Shown here: one piece after another, positions 1-18,965 of the stretch
Layout: each line of letters starts with the position of its first letter
How positions within the stretch are numbered: position 1 is the stretch's first letter
NCBI GenBank assembly: GCA_016584305.1
Contig: JACEEZ010000120.1
Coordinates: 81,001-145,000 of the forward strand
Origin: Chionoecetes opilio
Taxonomy: Eukaryota > Arthropoda > Malacostraca > Decapoda > Majidae
Direction: 5' to 3'
Length of the DNA: 64,000 nucleotides
Translations under genes and position numbers: made by a program
Notes under the pieces: generated by a model
Database searches by the model: none
The model's input: only the letters and a program-made list of their open reading frames with translations
What the model was told of the DNA's origin: nothing

Positions 1-250
1 TGAGTAGGCTCGCTTCGCTCGCCACCCACACCCATCAACAGTGGGCCCTATATAATATGTGTGTCCACTACAGGTATCTCTGTGGGCGCCCCTGCCCAGC
101 AGTTAATGGGTACCGGTGTTAGTCGGGGGTTTGTGACCCCCCTTCAAGGGTGGTGGCTTCCCCCAACACTAACCACACTAAGGATGAATGATAAGAATCT
201 TGATATGGAAACGGGGCCATACCAGTGTAGCTCAGGCCCTGGAAACTAGA
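1..250 (+). repeat. SINE-like body fragment
   Basis: The block from about 80 to 170 (CCCAGCAGTTAATGGGTACC, then GGTTTGTGACCCC, GTGGTGGCTTC and CCAACACTAA) matches the body of the tRNA-derived SINE at 31630-31890 with substitutions. No tRNA-like head is visible on the left. Confidence 0.5.
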
Positions 251-1127
251 TGAATACACACACACCCCTCACGGCCTCACCCCTACCTCACCATCCCTTC
301 ATCCCCCCCACACAGCCCCAACGCCTGCCTCCCCCCTCACACCACTCCACAAACACCGCTGTTGAAATTATAGTAATAATTGATGTGAACTCACCTTGCT
401 ATTAACCCAAGAACTACTTAGAATTCAATGATACCCTATTTAGACGCTAACTAAGGTATACTCAGCAGTGGTAGATGGGTTGATGATTTGAAGGCTTGAT
501 TATTGTTTGAGGGAGTGGTGGTAGTCGCTGTAGGGCGGCTCAGGGCGCTGGTAATTGTGGTATGGTGCACGTAATGGCGGCGATGGTGGTAGGCCGCGGT
601 AACTTTTTCACAGTTACCTGGCGCGGCACGTACGTGTGGTGTTTTTACCACTTTGTCCTTGTTTTAACCAAATGATCGGTTATGCTGGCTCAATCATAGT
701 AATATGATGAGCGTGACTACACCTTAAGTGTATAATCAAGAGTGTGGCTACACCTTCATTGTGTAGGTCTAATGCGTGAATGATCACCTTCACTGAAAAT
801 CTCTGATCAGCTGGGCTCGAGATTGGAACCGCCACGTAGGAGGTTCCAATATTGTATCTTCACAATTCTTATATTATGTTAACTCTTTGATTAATCGTGG
901 TACTAGTGATTACCACCAGAATTATATTACTATACTTAATGCATCTTAATTTATACCCAATTCTATAATAATATATACATACCATTCTCCCGATTAGAGA
1001 GCGGTTTTAGTGGATAATTTCCACAACCCCTTTCAACCAATCAACCCCACCACAGACACCCCCATATCTCCCCCCCCCCACCACTCTCAACCCCCACCAC
1101 AAACACCCCCCCCCCTTCCCCCCTCAG
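251..1127. other. Intergenic or intronic stretch, no gene seen
   Basis: There is C-rich low-complexity sequence at 255-355 and 1040-1120, and an AT-rich middle. The short string cagccccaacgcctg at about 312-326 duplicates the start of the PERK membrane exon at 1125. Nothing codes convincingly. Confidence 0.5.
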
Positions 1128-9795
<8,668 letters not shown>

Positions 9796-9925
9796 GACCG
9801 CTTCAGAACCCTCACTTTTGATTAACTGTCACACTGAAGATATCCTCTGACCTGTACCCAAACACCTGCAGACCACAGCTGCATTAGGAAGCCTCGCCTG
9901 CCTATTAGTATACCACATTTACACT
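9796..9925 (+). other. PERK 3' flank / UTR, truncated by transposon
   Basis: About 130 nt follow the TAG stop before the transposon end. No AATAAA is visible in it, so the polyadenylation site was either displaced or is supplied by the transposon. Confidence 0.4.
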
Positions 9926-10470
9926 TTTGAGTCAAACAAATTGCAACAGTTTGTTTTATTGTTGATTGTTGTTTATTGAGTTGTTCTTTATGACATATCC
10001 AAAATGGGACGCAGGTTTCAACCCAGAAGTTACCTAATTTGCATATTTTCAAAATGGCCGCTATTTATATATAAGGCCCATTATCTCTAAAAATACTCAT
10101 TTTTAGCACAATAAGTGCATTATACTTGAATAGTAACATGAACCAGTGAAGCTATAAAACATTTTTTCAAACTCAAATAACCCGTTTGAAATATGTAGGT
10201 CAAAGGTCAAGAAAAAAAAAAAAAAGGTCAAATGACCTTTTATTTACAAAAAAAGTGCATTAAGACATAGCTAATGATATTATTTTTTAACAATATTAAT
10301 TGTTTTGTAGATATTGTACCCTGTCCGAAGTTACCCATGAAAGTGTAGGCCCTATGTCAAGACTTACAACATTCGATCACAATCAAATTAAAGAACATAT
10401 GTAAACTGTTATATATACACACATTAAGGTGTTCATTATTTGTGTTCTTCTTTTAGATACATATTGTGAA

Positions 10471-11141
10471 TTAGTAGTCAAATTCATCTAACTCTATGTT
10501 TGTGCATATTCCGTCTTGGCAATTTCCGCAGAATTCGGTACAGTACACCCCGTTTTTCTTGCATGAACATATCAGTGTGTCACAGTACTCCATGCATTTG
10601 CAACGTACGATCCTCAAGAGGGCATCAGGAGCTGGTCTGCTGTCCATTTTTGCAGGCAACAAACTCTCGTGTTGACTATTCCATCCCCAATCTTCCGGCT
10701 TCAATACCACGTTTCCTATCCATATTTGAGTCTGTAGATACACTCTATAAGAATGATATTTGGCTGCATCAGCTGTTGGTGGAAGTTTCTTGATGTCGAC
10801 ACTCTTGAAGCTCTTGACAACTTTGTCACCAAACAGCTTCCTCCTTAAGATATTCAAACTTGTATCTCGTCCACCATACAAACATACCAATGCTTTAGCC
10901 CCAGCATCTCTGATTTCATCGTGGCTAGCTGAACTCTACATGAAAGATTCACCTATCTGCATTAGCTCATTAGATTTTTTAATGCCTAGCACGCAACCTT
11001 TGCCGATCCCATGGAGTCCTGACGTGGTATCGCATCCGCATACTGCATGTAGAAATGGTAGGTATGTGCATAATCGGCTTCCCAAAGTTTCACATGTCGC
11101 CTGGATATTCCACAATGGGATTTTTATTGCACTCTTCTCTG
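10471..11141 (-). pseudogene. GCDTTS-family ORF, C-terminal piece
   Basis: From the LTR border the minus strand reads KSAIKIPLWNIQATCETLGS, then FLHAVCGCDTTSGLHGIGKG, a 1-base frameshift near 10940, then LATDEIRDAGAKALVCLYGG, and PPTADAAKYHSYRVYLQTQ. It ends in a Cys-rich tail, CKCMEYCDTLICSCKK, EFCGNCQDGICTN, stop at 10471. The Cys cluster could bind zinc. Role unknown; the linkage to inverted ends suggests it belongs to the transposon rather than the host. Confidence 0.65.
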
Positions 11142-11265
11142 TGTCGGGGGTTCATAGCGTAAGGTGTTATTTGAACCACTATTCTTGGGGATAATCCAAG
11201 GAGAATGCTCAATTCAGGGTTAGGTACAACAAGTCGATTTCTTGGACAATATATTAATAAAAAAA

Positions 11266-13026
11266 CACTGGGGAACAATTTGAAAAAAAAAATTGTTGAG
11301 TTAGATTTTTGAGCTTATATAGACTAAAATTGGCATGCTGATTCCAAATCTGTAGTCAGTTTTTTTCTAGCACGTCAAGTTTTTTCTCCACAGCTTACCC
11401 TCCAGATAAGCAAAATTCCACTTGTGAGCCTCATTCAGCCTCATTCAGCTGAAATTCCAGTGCCAGTTTTCGAACAACTACCTCCTCTAGAAGATCTGAG
11501 TAATGTTGAAGAACGCAGTGACAGCAATGATGCAGATTTTGACATTCACGAGGATTCAGTTCGTAGGGGATCAGCACGAGTTGAATGATTTAGCACGTGA
11601 TTTGGGCCTATCCAAAAAAGCTTCAGAAATACTAGCATCAAGACTGAACAAGAAAAACATACTTGAACAAGGAGTGAAGGTATCATACTTTCGAACCAGA
11701 GAAAGTACATTTCTGCAGTACTTTCGAAGTGCCAGCGGTTTTGTGTTTTGCCATAACATTCCTGGTTTACTGAAGGAATTAGGGCTTTCAATCTACAATC
11801 CAAATGAATGGCGATTGTTTATTGATAGCTCAAAGCGGAGCTTGAAGTGTGTCCTTCTACACAATGGCAATTTGTTTGGCGCAGTCCCTATTGGGCATTC
11901 GGTCTGTCTTCGTGAAGAATATGGAGATGTAAAGAGAGTCATTGAGTTATTGCAATATGACAAACACAATTGGATCATCTGTGTTGACCTTAAAATGGTG
12001 TCCTTCCTTCTTGGTCAACAACGTGGATACACAAAGTATCCCTGCTTTCTCTGTATGTGGGATAGCAGAGCTCGAGAGAAGCATTGGGTTCAGACGAATT
12101 GGCCTCCGAGATCTGATCTTAAACCTGGAGATCCTAACATTGTACATGAGCCACTTGTTGACAGGAAGGAAATAATATTCCCACCTCTGCACATAAAACT
12201 AGGTCTCATGAAACAATTTGTAAAAGCATTGTCAACTGATGGCGACTGTTTGAAGTACATCATCTTGGCATTTCCTGGACTGTCAATTGAAAAAATCAAG
12301 GCCGGTGTGTTTGATGGTCCACAAATTCGACAGCTCATCAAAGATGAACATTTCAACGGTACTATGTCAGACCTTGAAAAGAATGCTTGGCTATCATTCA
12401 AAGACGTCGTCAAGAACTTTCTTGGAAATACACGTGCAAGTAATTACACAGAAATTGTTCAGAAACTATTGGAGAACTACAAAGCGCTTGGTTGCAACAT
12501 GAGTATTAAAGTACATTTTTTGCATAGCCATCTTGCCAACTTTCCGGAAAATCTTGGTGCTGCTAGCGACGAGCAAGGTGAACGATTTCACCAAGATTTG
12601 AAGGTTATGGAAGAACGTTACCAGGGTAGATGGGATGTGCATATGATGGCTGACTATTTTTGAGCATCAAACGCGATAGTCCTCAAGTTGAACACTCCAG
12701 ACAAAGCTACAAACGTAAATTTTTACCTTAACTTTGCACACAATTATAGCCTTATCCTTTCTAAAAACATGATAATGTTAAATAAACATTCTATTCATGC
12801 CTATTTCTTTCATTTTTCATTGTATGTTAACATTTGCAACTTTTTATAAAATAAGCACTGTTACTGTTATGTACAGTATTTTTCATATTTTTTAAGAAAA
12901 CGAAAATCCTACAGTTCAAAAACTTGACATGATAGAGAAAAACTGAGATCAGTTTTGGATTCAGCACCCAAAAAATACTTAATAACAAGTGTCAGACCTA
13001 ACTCAACAAAAATTTGTTCCCCAGTG
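11266..13026 (+). mobile_element. DNA transposon with CACTGGGGAACAA inverted ends
   Basis: The left end CACTGGGGAACAATTTG...TTGTTGAGTTAGA is mirrored at the right end, TCTAACTCAACAAAAATTTGTTCCCCAGTG (ends 13026; shown here in overlapping parts). The empty site in the other LTR reads ttaataatgcacac; here TAA occurs on both sides, a possible 3-bp target duplication. It encodes one protein (11503-12663). Confidence 0.8.
11503..12663 (+). CDS. Putative transposase of the CACTGGGG element
   Basis: 386 aa, single open frame, stop TGA at 12661-12663. The first ATG is used, but homologous-looking sequence (ELNDLARDLGLSKKASEILA) starts ~25 aa later and upstream frame shifts cannot be excluded. It belongs to a very abundant arthropod family known to me only as 'uncharacterised'. 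Conserved blocks: NEWRLFIDSSKRSLKCVLLH, NWIICVDLKM, GYTKYPCFLCMWDSR (CxxC), PPLHIKLGLMKQFVKAL, DEQGERFHQDLK, RYQGRWDVHMMADY. The Asp of FIDSS, Asp of CVDLK and Glu of DEQGER are spaced like an RNase H-fold DDE triad; this is inference. Its location between matched inverted ends supports a transposase role. It is intact, so the copy may be young. Confidence 0.7.
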   Translation: MLKNAVTAMMQILTFTRIQFVGDQHELNDLARDLGLSKKASEILASRLNKKNILEQGVKVSYFRTRESTFLQYFRSASGFVFCHNIPGLLKELGLSIYNPNEWRLFIDSSKRSLKCVLLHNGNLFGAVPIGHSVCLREEYGDVKRVIELLQYDKHNWIICVDLKMVSFLLGQQRGYTKYPCFLCMWDSRAREKHWVQTNWPPRSDLKPGDPNIVHEPLVDRKEIIFPPLHIKLGLMKQFVKALSTDGDCLKYIILAFPGLSIEKIKAGVFDGPQIRQLIKDEHFNGTMSDLEKNAWLSFKDVVKNFLGNTRASNYTEIVQKLLENYKALGCNMSIKVHFLHSHLANFPENLGAASDEQGERFHQDLKVMEERYQGRWDVHMMADYF

Positions 13027-13884
13027 TAATGCACACAGCGAAAATAACTAATTACAAAACCCTATGGTGGATGGCACCGCGACACGGTCAGGCACCACTT
13101 CGTGGAATAGCGGCAGGTGGACACAGGGACCAGTTTGCTGGCACCTCAGTAGACGTTCTCCGATCAGTGACTCGTCCAAGCATCGATACTAGCCAGGGGC
13201 GAAGGTGGTAGTATAGCACCCTCGACGCCGACGCCAACGTCACCCAGGGAAGGCCTCAGTCGTGAAGCGCACCAGCGGCATCAGTGTAGCGTCAGAACTA
13301 CATGGGACGTCTGTGTATGAGGCGGAGGCCGGCACAGCAGGTATAGGGAGCGTGCGTCTGTGCCTCGCCGACGGTCCCGCAGAGCAACTCGGCTCTACAA
13401 AGGAGGCTGTGCACCCCAGAAACACAAGTACACAATAAACATAATATAAACTCAAGCACCAACTTAATAAACAAGAATAAACATAGAAATAAATACAGTA
13501 ACAGGCAGAGCAACAGGCTTACCGAAGGTTCGCGGAGTGTAGGACGCTAAGTGGCCCGGCTGCTCTAGCAGCGGGGCAAGTAAGCTCGGTTCGAGGCTTC
13601 TGAGGTGGAGTAGCGCTTCGAACGAATCACCGAGACTAAACACACTAGCACCCATTACACTCACTCACAACCAACCACACACACGTGCTTATAATTAACA
13701 GGTTAAGCCCTAAACATATTTACAGAATAACAACACAACCACACGACTACCCCACTAAACAACACAACTGCAGCACGATACAGTGAAACACCTATAGAAA
13801 CCCCCGACAAAGCCCCTCAAACCGACTAAAATAACGGATTTTAGGAAAAATAGGGTTTCACTGGATAGTGCTACGGCTCAAAAT

Positions 13885-13975
13885 ATTCAGCGCCAACATT
13901 ACATGCGCCTTTAATATAATCAAGGGAAAAGGAATATGGCTGTAGTAAAAGAGACCAGCGCATTAACTTCCCATT
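13885..13975 (-). pseudogene. RNase H C-terminal relic next to 3' LTR
   Basis: The minus strand reads RWSLLLQPYSFSLDYIKGAC followed by NVGAEYFEP and a stop. This matches the RW...LQPY.F...Y.KG..N..AD motif at the end of gypsy RNase H. It ends about 75 bp from the LTR, leaving no room for an integrase after it. Confidence 0.6.
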
Positions 13976-14004
13976 TCCATTCCTAAGGGGAATTTTATGT
14001 TAGA

Positions 14005-15032
14005 CTAGCCGCAAAGCCGCCCTCCGGGCGGACTTTTTGGCTAGCTCCTGCGGAGGGCTATTGGTGGGCCTTCGGCCCACCACCTGTGTTTGGTGGGCCT
14101 TCGGCCCACCAAACATGGACTCTCCAGATAGCCCCTTCTAACTTTCCTGAAATCATGGATGTAGAAATGTATGTATTCCCCCCACCCATTCACTCACCCA
14201 TTACCCATCACCCCCCACCCATTACCCATCACCCCCCACCCATTCACTCACCCATTACCCATCACCACACACCCATTCACTCACCCATTACCCATCACCC
14301 CCCACCTATTCCCTCACCCATCACCCATCACCCCCAACCCATCACCCCCCACCCATTCACTCACCCATCACCCCACACCCATTACCCATCACCCCACCCA
14401 TTCACTCACCCATTACCCATCACCCTACATCAAGGTTTCCTCAATTCTCGCAACCCACTTTTTTTTCACAATTATCGCTAATAGGCTGCTAAAAAAAAAG
14501 AAAAAAAAAAAGTGATCGGATCATCTCATAAGTGGGCTTATGACCTTCCCCTGGTCAACCTGATTCCAAAAATGTGCCATATGAGGTGTTTGCGTCACGG
14601 GGGGCGGAACCTATACCACACACACACACACACAGACAGACAGACAGACAGACAGACACACTTTCGCTTATATTATTATAGATTACCCATCACCCCCCAC
14701 CTATTCCCTCACCCATCACCCATCACCCCCAACCCATCACCCCCCACCCATTCACTCACCCATCACCCCACACCCATTACCCATCACCCCACCCATTCAC
14801 TCACCCATTACCCATCACCCTACATCAAGGTTTCCTCAATTCTCGCAACCCACTTTTTTTTCTCACAATTATCGCTAATAGGCTGCTAAAAAAAAAAAAA
14901 AAAAAAAAAGTGATCGGATCATCTCATAAGTGGGCTTATGACCTTCCCCTGGTCAACCCGGTTCCAAAAATGTGCCATATGAGGTGATTGCGCCACGGGG
15001 GGCGGAACCTATACCACACACACACACACACA

Positions 15033-15067
<35 letters not shown>

Positions 15068-15093
15068 CACTTTCGCTTATATTATTATAGATG
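14005..15093 (-). repeat. Helentron-like repeat with ~400-bp tandem duplication
   Basis: A unit of a CACCCATTACCCAT minisatellite, an A-run, TGATCGGATCATCTCATAAG, GCGGAACCTATACCACAC, (CA)n, (CAGA)n and CTTTCGCTTATATTATTATA GAT occurs at about 14290-14690 and again at about 14690-15093. The minus-strand start with TATAAGCGAAAG and (TCTG)n recalls Helentron/mini-me elements; that assignment is tentative. The left part has a GCCGCCCTCCGGGCGG hairpin near 14017 and repeated GGTGGGCCTTCGGCCCACCA. Confidence 0.5.
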
Positions 15094-15506
15094 GTATTAG
15101 TAAGACCGGGGGTATCAGAAAACACATCAGGGAATTGGCCAATTAGGACTTTAATTGCCGTGACTTGTTTAACATATAGTTCTGGGTTGAGGTTCACCTG
15201 GCTTCCCGTTGCCTTTTCTACTACGGCTACGTCACAAACGTTACTAGATGTTTCCGTGTCATCAACAATGCTAACTTGACACACTGACTGTTTGGAAGCA
15301 CACTCGTTCTCACGCCGGACATATTGATTGCAGGAGGCTTTACGTACATTACCCTTAGGGGATATCTTCTGACATACATGACAACATCTGCAAAATCGCT
15401 TAATGTCAGCACCGGCTCCGGGCCAGAAATACTTTAGAAAGATTTTATCTCCGGTTTTCCTGTGAGAAAAATGTCCTGAGAGGGGGGAATCATGAGCAGT
15501 TAACAT
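15093..15506 (-). pseudogene. Integrase zinc finger fused to reverse-transcriptase start
   Basis: AHDSPLSGHFSHRKTGDKIF, then KRFCRCCHVCQK, is the H-x-H/CxxC zinc finger of retroviral-type integrase. The frame then runs through a ~70-aa linker into IGQFPDVFSDTPGLT, the conserved segment just upstream of gypsy reverse transcriptase. So integrase lies before RT. The integrase DDE core is absent (deleted). The frame ends where the Helentron-like repeat begins at 15093. Confidence 0.7.
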
Positions 15507-15509
15507 AAT

Positions 15510-16038
15510 ACCGCGCCACAGGTGTGCTGAGGGCTGCTTGGGCTACACCATCACCTGATTGAGATTTGATGTTGGGGCCGTCGAGGATCATGGCCACCAA
15601 AGTCAACAGTGACTGAGGTACTGATTTTACTTGGCAGTCCTCATCAAATGAACCTGTGAATGTACCTGCAGTTTGGAAAATTTCTCTACGTACTATCTTC
15701 GCTGCCCTTGCAAGACATATGGCTTCGTCATCGTAGTCTTCTTTGCAGACTTTACGGAGGGCAGGTCCTACATCTTTATCAAATGCAAGTAGTATATCAC
15801 GCCCTTCCTTATGAGCCGTAAGGTATGGGATTTGGGCCAGGATACGATTTTTTAACTCTGTGCTATGTTGTCTGACATGCTGCTCCACTCCAAGTTGTTC
15901 TAGACGATTAGAATAAAGTTTGACGAGATCTGCAAGTTTAAAGACAGGGGCATGCTCTTCATCTATTCTTGTTTCATCGATAAATGACAGCAACTCGGCT
16001 AGTGCAATTCCATGGTTGACTTTATCAGTTGTGTCCAT
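15510..16038 (-). CDS. GCDTTS-family N-terminal region, continuation
   Basis: Reads VNHGIALAELLSFIDETRID, FKLADLVKLYSNRLEQLGVE, KNRILAQIPYLTAHKEGRDI and SVPQSLLTLVAMILDGPNIK. This is the helical region that follows the Cys/His domain in the same unnamed family. It stops matching near 15510, where the integrase region of the LTR element starts. No catalytic motif is recognised. Confidence 0.6.
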
Positions 16039-16077
16039 CTTCTGTTTATCTTGTAATGATTTAATTTTGTTGTAAAG

Positions 16078-16689
16078 TCAAACAAGACACCTTGGATGAT
16101 ATTTTGCATCTTGTGTGACCATGTCCCCAGCACTCAATTTTGCAAGTAGCCTCTCGTCCTGCAGGTCTAATGCACATCTTCGTACGCGGGAGTCTAGACG
16201 AAAAGTTGATGCCTCACGGAGTGGTTCGGAAGTTGACACATCTTCGCATAAAAAACAAACATCCGATGCTGCCACTTCATGATGAGCGACTTGACGAGTG
16301 TATTTCTTGGATGTAGTAGCATCAGGGTCGCAACCCTGTGTGCATTTCCTTTTTTCTGCTCGTTGTAGTTTTATATTATTGAATTTTGTAAGGCAGGATT
16401 TGTGCCACTTGGCATTGTTCTCCAGAAACGTAGCTTCAATGCCATTCCCGTCATCAAGGCGTCCTAATTCTAGTGGCATCGGTAATTCGTGAAGTTCATT
16501 GAAACGTCTGATGTTGAAGGCAATGGTAGAATAACCAACTCCAACATCGTGCCGTTTTGATTCTGCTGGGCATTGCAAACTTTCCTGTGTGATTTTTTGG
16601 CACAAAACGCACTTGTTCCAATCCGTCTGTACTTGCGCCTTTGATTGTCCAAGTTGCAGTGGATCCACTAGCTGATAACTCTTAGACAT
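16078..16689 (-). CDS. GCDTTS-family N-terminal Cys/His domain
   Basis: 203 aa, ATG at 16689. CVLCQKITQESLQCP opens a CxxC pair, then GIEATFLENNAKWHKSCLTK, a CFLCED pair and a final YHPRCL. The spacing CxxC...H..C, twice, suggests two zinc-binding modules. The family continues into the reading frame starting near 16038; a stop or frameshift just after CLV (16078) breaks the link. Confidence 0.6.
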   Translation of the reverse strand: MSKSYQLVDPLQLGQSKAQVQTDWNKCVLCQKITQESLQCPAESKRHDVGVGYSTIAFNIRRFNELHELPMPLELGRLDDGNGIEATFLENNAKWHKSCLTKFNNIKLQRAEKRKCTQGCDPDATTSKKYTRQVAHHEVAASDVCFLCEDVSTSEPLREASTFRLDSRVRRCALDLQDERLLAKLSAGDMVTQDAKYHPRCLV

Positions 16690-17242
16690 TTCGCTGTTCG
16701 AAACACCAATGAAAAAAAAGTTATGATAAGATATGAGGACAAATAGGATACGATAACAAGTTGCAATAAATAAATAAAAACTTTATTATCACTCACTACA
16801 TGGACACTAATAAATGTATTTCTAAAGGTTCATATGCAAAACTCTTGGGTGTAAACAGATCACATTTTATATGGTTTTATATAAATCCTTGTCCCTCAAA
16901 ACATAGGTCTAGACACCTTATTTGCTCAGTTATCTGCAATATTGGCCGAGATATAGGCGAATATAGAGTTTTTGGTAATGGCGGCACTAATTTGCATAAA
17001 AATGATACGTGGGACATTTTTTCAACTATTTAACATAGCAAATACTTTTCTACACATTGTTTCCTATCTATAGACACCAATGAGAAGTATATTTCGGGGG
17101 GGGTGCACGAGACCCCTATCTAGCCACTAGACTAAAAGCGGCCATTTTGGAAAATGGCCGCCACAGCTACCATAAGACGTTTTTGCGGTGGGTCCATATT
17201 TGGAATTATTCATTGGACTATTATCTATGACTGTGCCAAATT

Positions 17243-18061
17243 TCATGCTTGTACGTATAAACCCACAATTGTTACACCTATCTCCCTGACTAGTAAAGAT
17301 CCCAGATAAATATGGTAAGTGGCCTTCTCCCATTTATGGATATCGGCCAGTCTTTCAAATCTCCTAAGAAAATCATCAATCTCATCTTTCCCGTCTTGAA
17401 AACTTGGGAATTTTAATCCAGGGAACCTTTCAGGCCCCTGCTGAGTCTCTGAGCCTGATGTTTTCTGCGCTGCTAAAGCCAACTCATGAACCCTCTGCTT
17501 TTCAGCTTCTTCTCTATCTCTTTCAGCCACTTCTCTATCTCTTTCAGCCACTTCTCTATCTCTTTCAGCCACTTCTCTATCTCTTTCAGCCACTTTTCTC
17601 TCATGAGCCTCCTGTCTCTCAGCCACTTTTCTCTCATGAGCCTCCTGTCTCTCAGCCACTTCTATCTCATGAGCCTCCTGTCTCTCAGCCACTTTTCTCT
17701 CATGAGCCTCCTGTCTCTCAGCCACTTTTCTCTCATGAGCCTCCTGTCTCTCAGCCACTTTTCTCTCATGAGCCTCCTGTCTCTCAGCCACTTCTATCTC
17801 ATGAGCCTCCTGTCTCTCAGCCACTTCTATCTCATGAGCCTCCTGTCTCTCAGCCACTTCTATCTCATGAGCCCTCTGCATTTTAGCTTCCTCTCTCGCG
17901 AGTGCTAATCTTTGAAATTCTCTATCTTTTTGCCTCTCTTCTCTTTCTAGATCTTGTTTCACACGAGTCTCTTCCTTTGCTATCAAAACATTGATATCTT
18001 CCATACTAAAACCGGCCTCTTTCGCCTGTTTCACCAGCTCAACTATGTTTAATGAAGGCAT
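17243..18061 (-). CDS. Gag-like protein of the Gmr1-like element, truncated
   Basis: ATG at 18061, MPSLNIVELVKQAKEAGFSM. Residues about 35-190 are a charged coiled coil built of repeats with the core VAERQEAHE, in ten or more copies, then four short VAERDRE units. After it comes GLKFPSFQDGKDEIDDFLRR, FERLADIHKWEKATYHIYLG, the typical start of a gypsy gag capsid domain. The capsid is cut at about 17293, where unrelated sequence begins; the last ~17 residues are read from that insertion. A CCHC knuckle is missing. Confidence 0.75.
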   Translation of the reverse strand: MPSLNIVELVKQAKEAGFSMEDINVLIAKEETRVKQDLEREERQKDREFQRLALAREEAKMQRAHEIEVAERQEAHEIEVAERQEAHEIEVAERQEAHERKVAERQEAHERKVAERQEAHERKVAERQEAHEIEVAERQEAHERKVAERQEAHERKVAERDREVAERDREVAERDREVAERDREEAEKQRVHELALAAQKTSGSETQQGPERFPGLKFPSFQDGKDEIDDFLRRFERLADIHKWEKATYHIYLGSLLVREIGVTIVGLYVQA

Positions 18062-18965
18062 AATTACAATAATTTTGTCGGAGCAATTAGTTGTTAGTTT
18101 AGATGTTAACCTCCGTGATGTAGCGTTGAGCTCTTAAGGAGCTAAGGTAGTCACGGGCAAAACGTTAGCCTCTTTTGCCACGGAAACACAACACTACACG
18201 GTAATTTTAACGTATCTTATTCCTAACTACGCAAGGCCAACCGAATTCTTCCATAGTCCCAGCAAATGAAAACTACTAATAGTACGCAAGGTGTAATGAG
18301 CACTTTTAACTTTCACACGAGCTCCGTACAATATTCACTTCGTACGAAACTTATACCCGGAGCACAAAAATACAATGGTATGATAACCACTACTCGGGGC
18401 AACAGTCGCTAATGACGAGCCGGAAGAGTTAACGGCTACTCTAACACAACGATCATGTGCGACAAAACAGTAGGGTAAAATGACCGCTACTAAACAAAGC
18501 ACAAAGGCTATACACCTGAAGGTGCAAGGAAGGCAAGATAGTCTCGACCTAACGCGAGTCCTACCAAGTTTGACGCACGTAAGTATAGAAACAACACTAT
18601 CAATACGGGTCGTCACTCTTCCCTGAACAACGCACTAGGACTCACCGTCACTAGTGAAGGTAGGGTGTGATTAACTCGCTCCATAAAAGTTCTTTTACGT
18701 AAGACGATATATAAAAGTGTCACACTCAATCGTCACACTACCAAAACAAATGACTTAGTTCCAAACAACTTACACACACGCATACGTAAACGAACCTTCA
18801 CCTCCGATGTTACTTTGTCCCGCTGAAACGGCAACCGAGCCACTGCTTCCTCACTCCTCTTACAAAAACGTACCTGTGAAAAAACAAAGTCGTTACAAAT
18901 ACAAAAAAAAACAATAAACCCTGAGCGAGATCATTCATGAGGATTATCCTACTCACTGCGCCACT

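Larger units (their letters stand above)
11142..13809 (-). repeat. 3' LTR of the Gmr1-like element, split by a DNA transposon
   Basis: 11142-11260 matches the first ~118 bp of the other LTR and 13027-13809 matches the rest. The intervening 1.76 kb is a later DNA transposon. The polypurine-like GAGGGGCTT lies just inside (13818-13810, minus strand). Confidence 0.88.
15510..17293 (-). mobile_element. Second GCDTTS-family fragment, N-terminal half
   Basis: Inserted between gag and integrase of the LTR element. Its 5' part (16690-17293) is non-coding and includes the palindrome GGCCATTTTGGAAAATGGCC at about 17140. It carries the family N-terminal coding region (two entries below). No matching C-terminal half is next to it, so it is truncated at about 15510. 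Confidence 0.55.

Noticed and set aside
14160..14515. Pro/His/Thr-rich frames
   Set aside because: They follow the CACCCATTACCCAT minisatellite.
17404..17908. Plus-strand repeat proteins (SHEPPVSQPLF repeats)
   Set aside because: Antisense shadow of the coiled-coil gag repeat on the minus strand.
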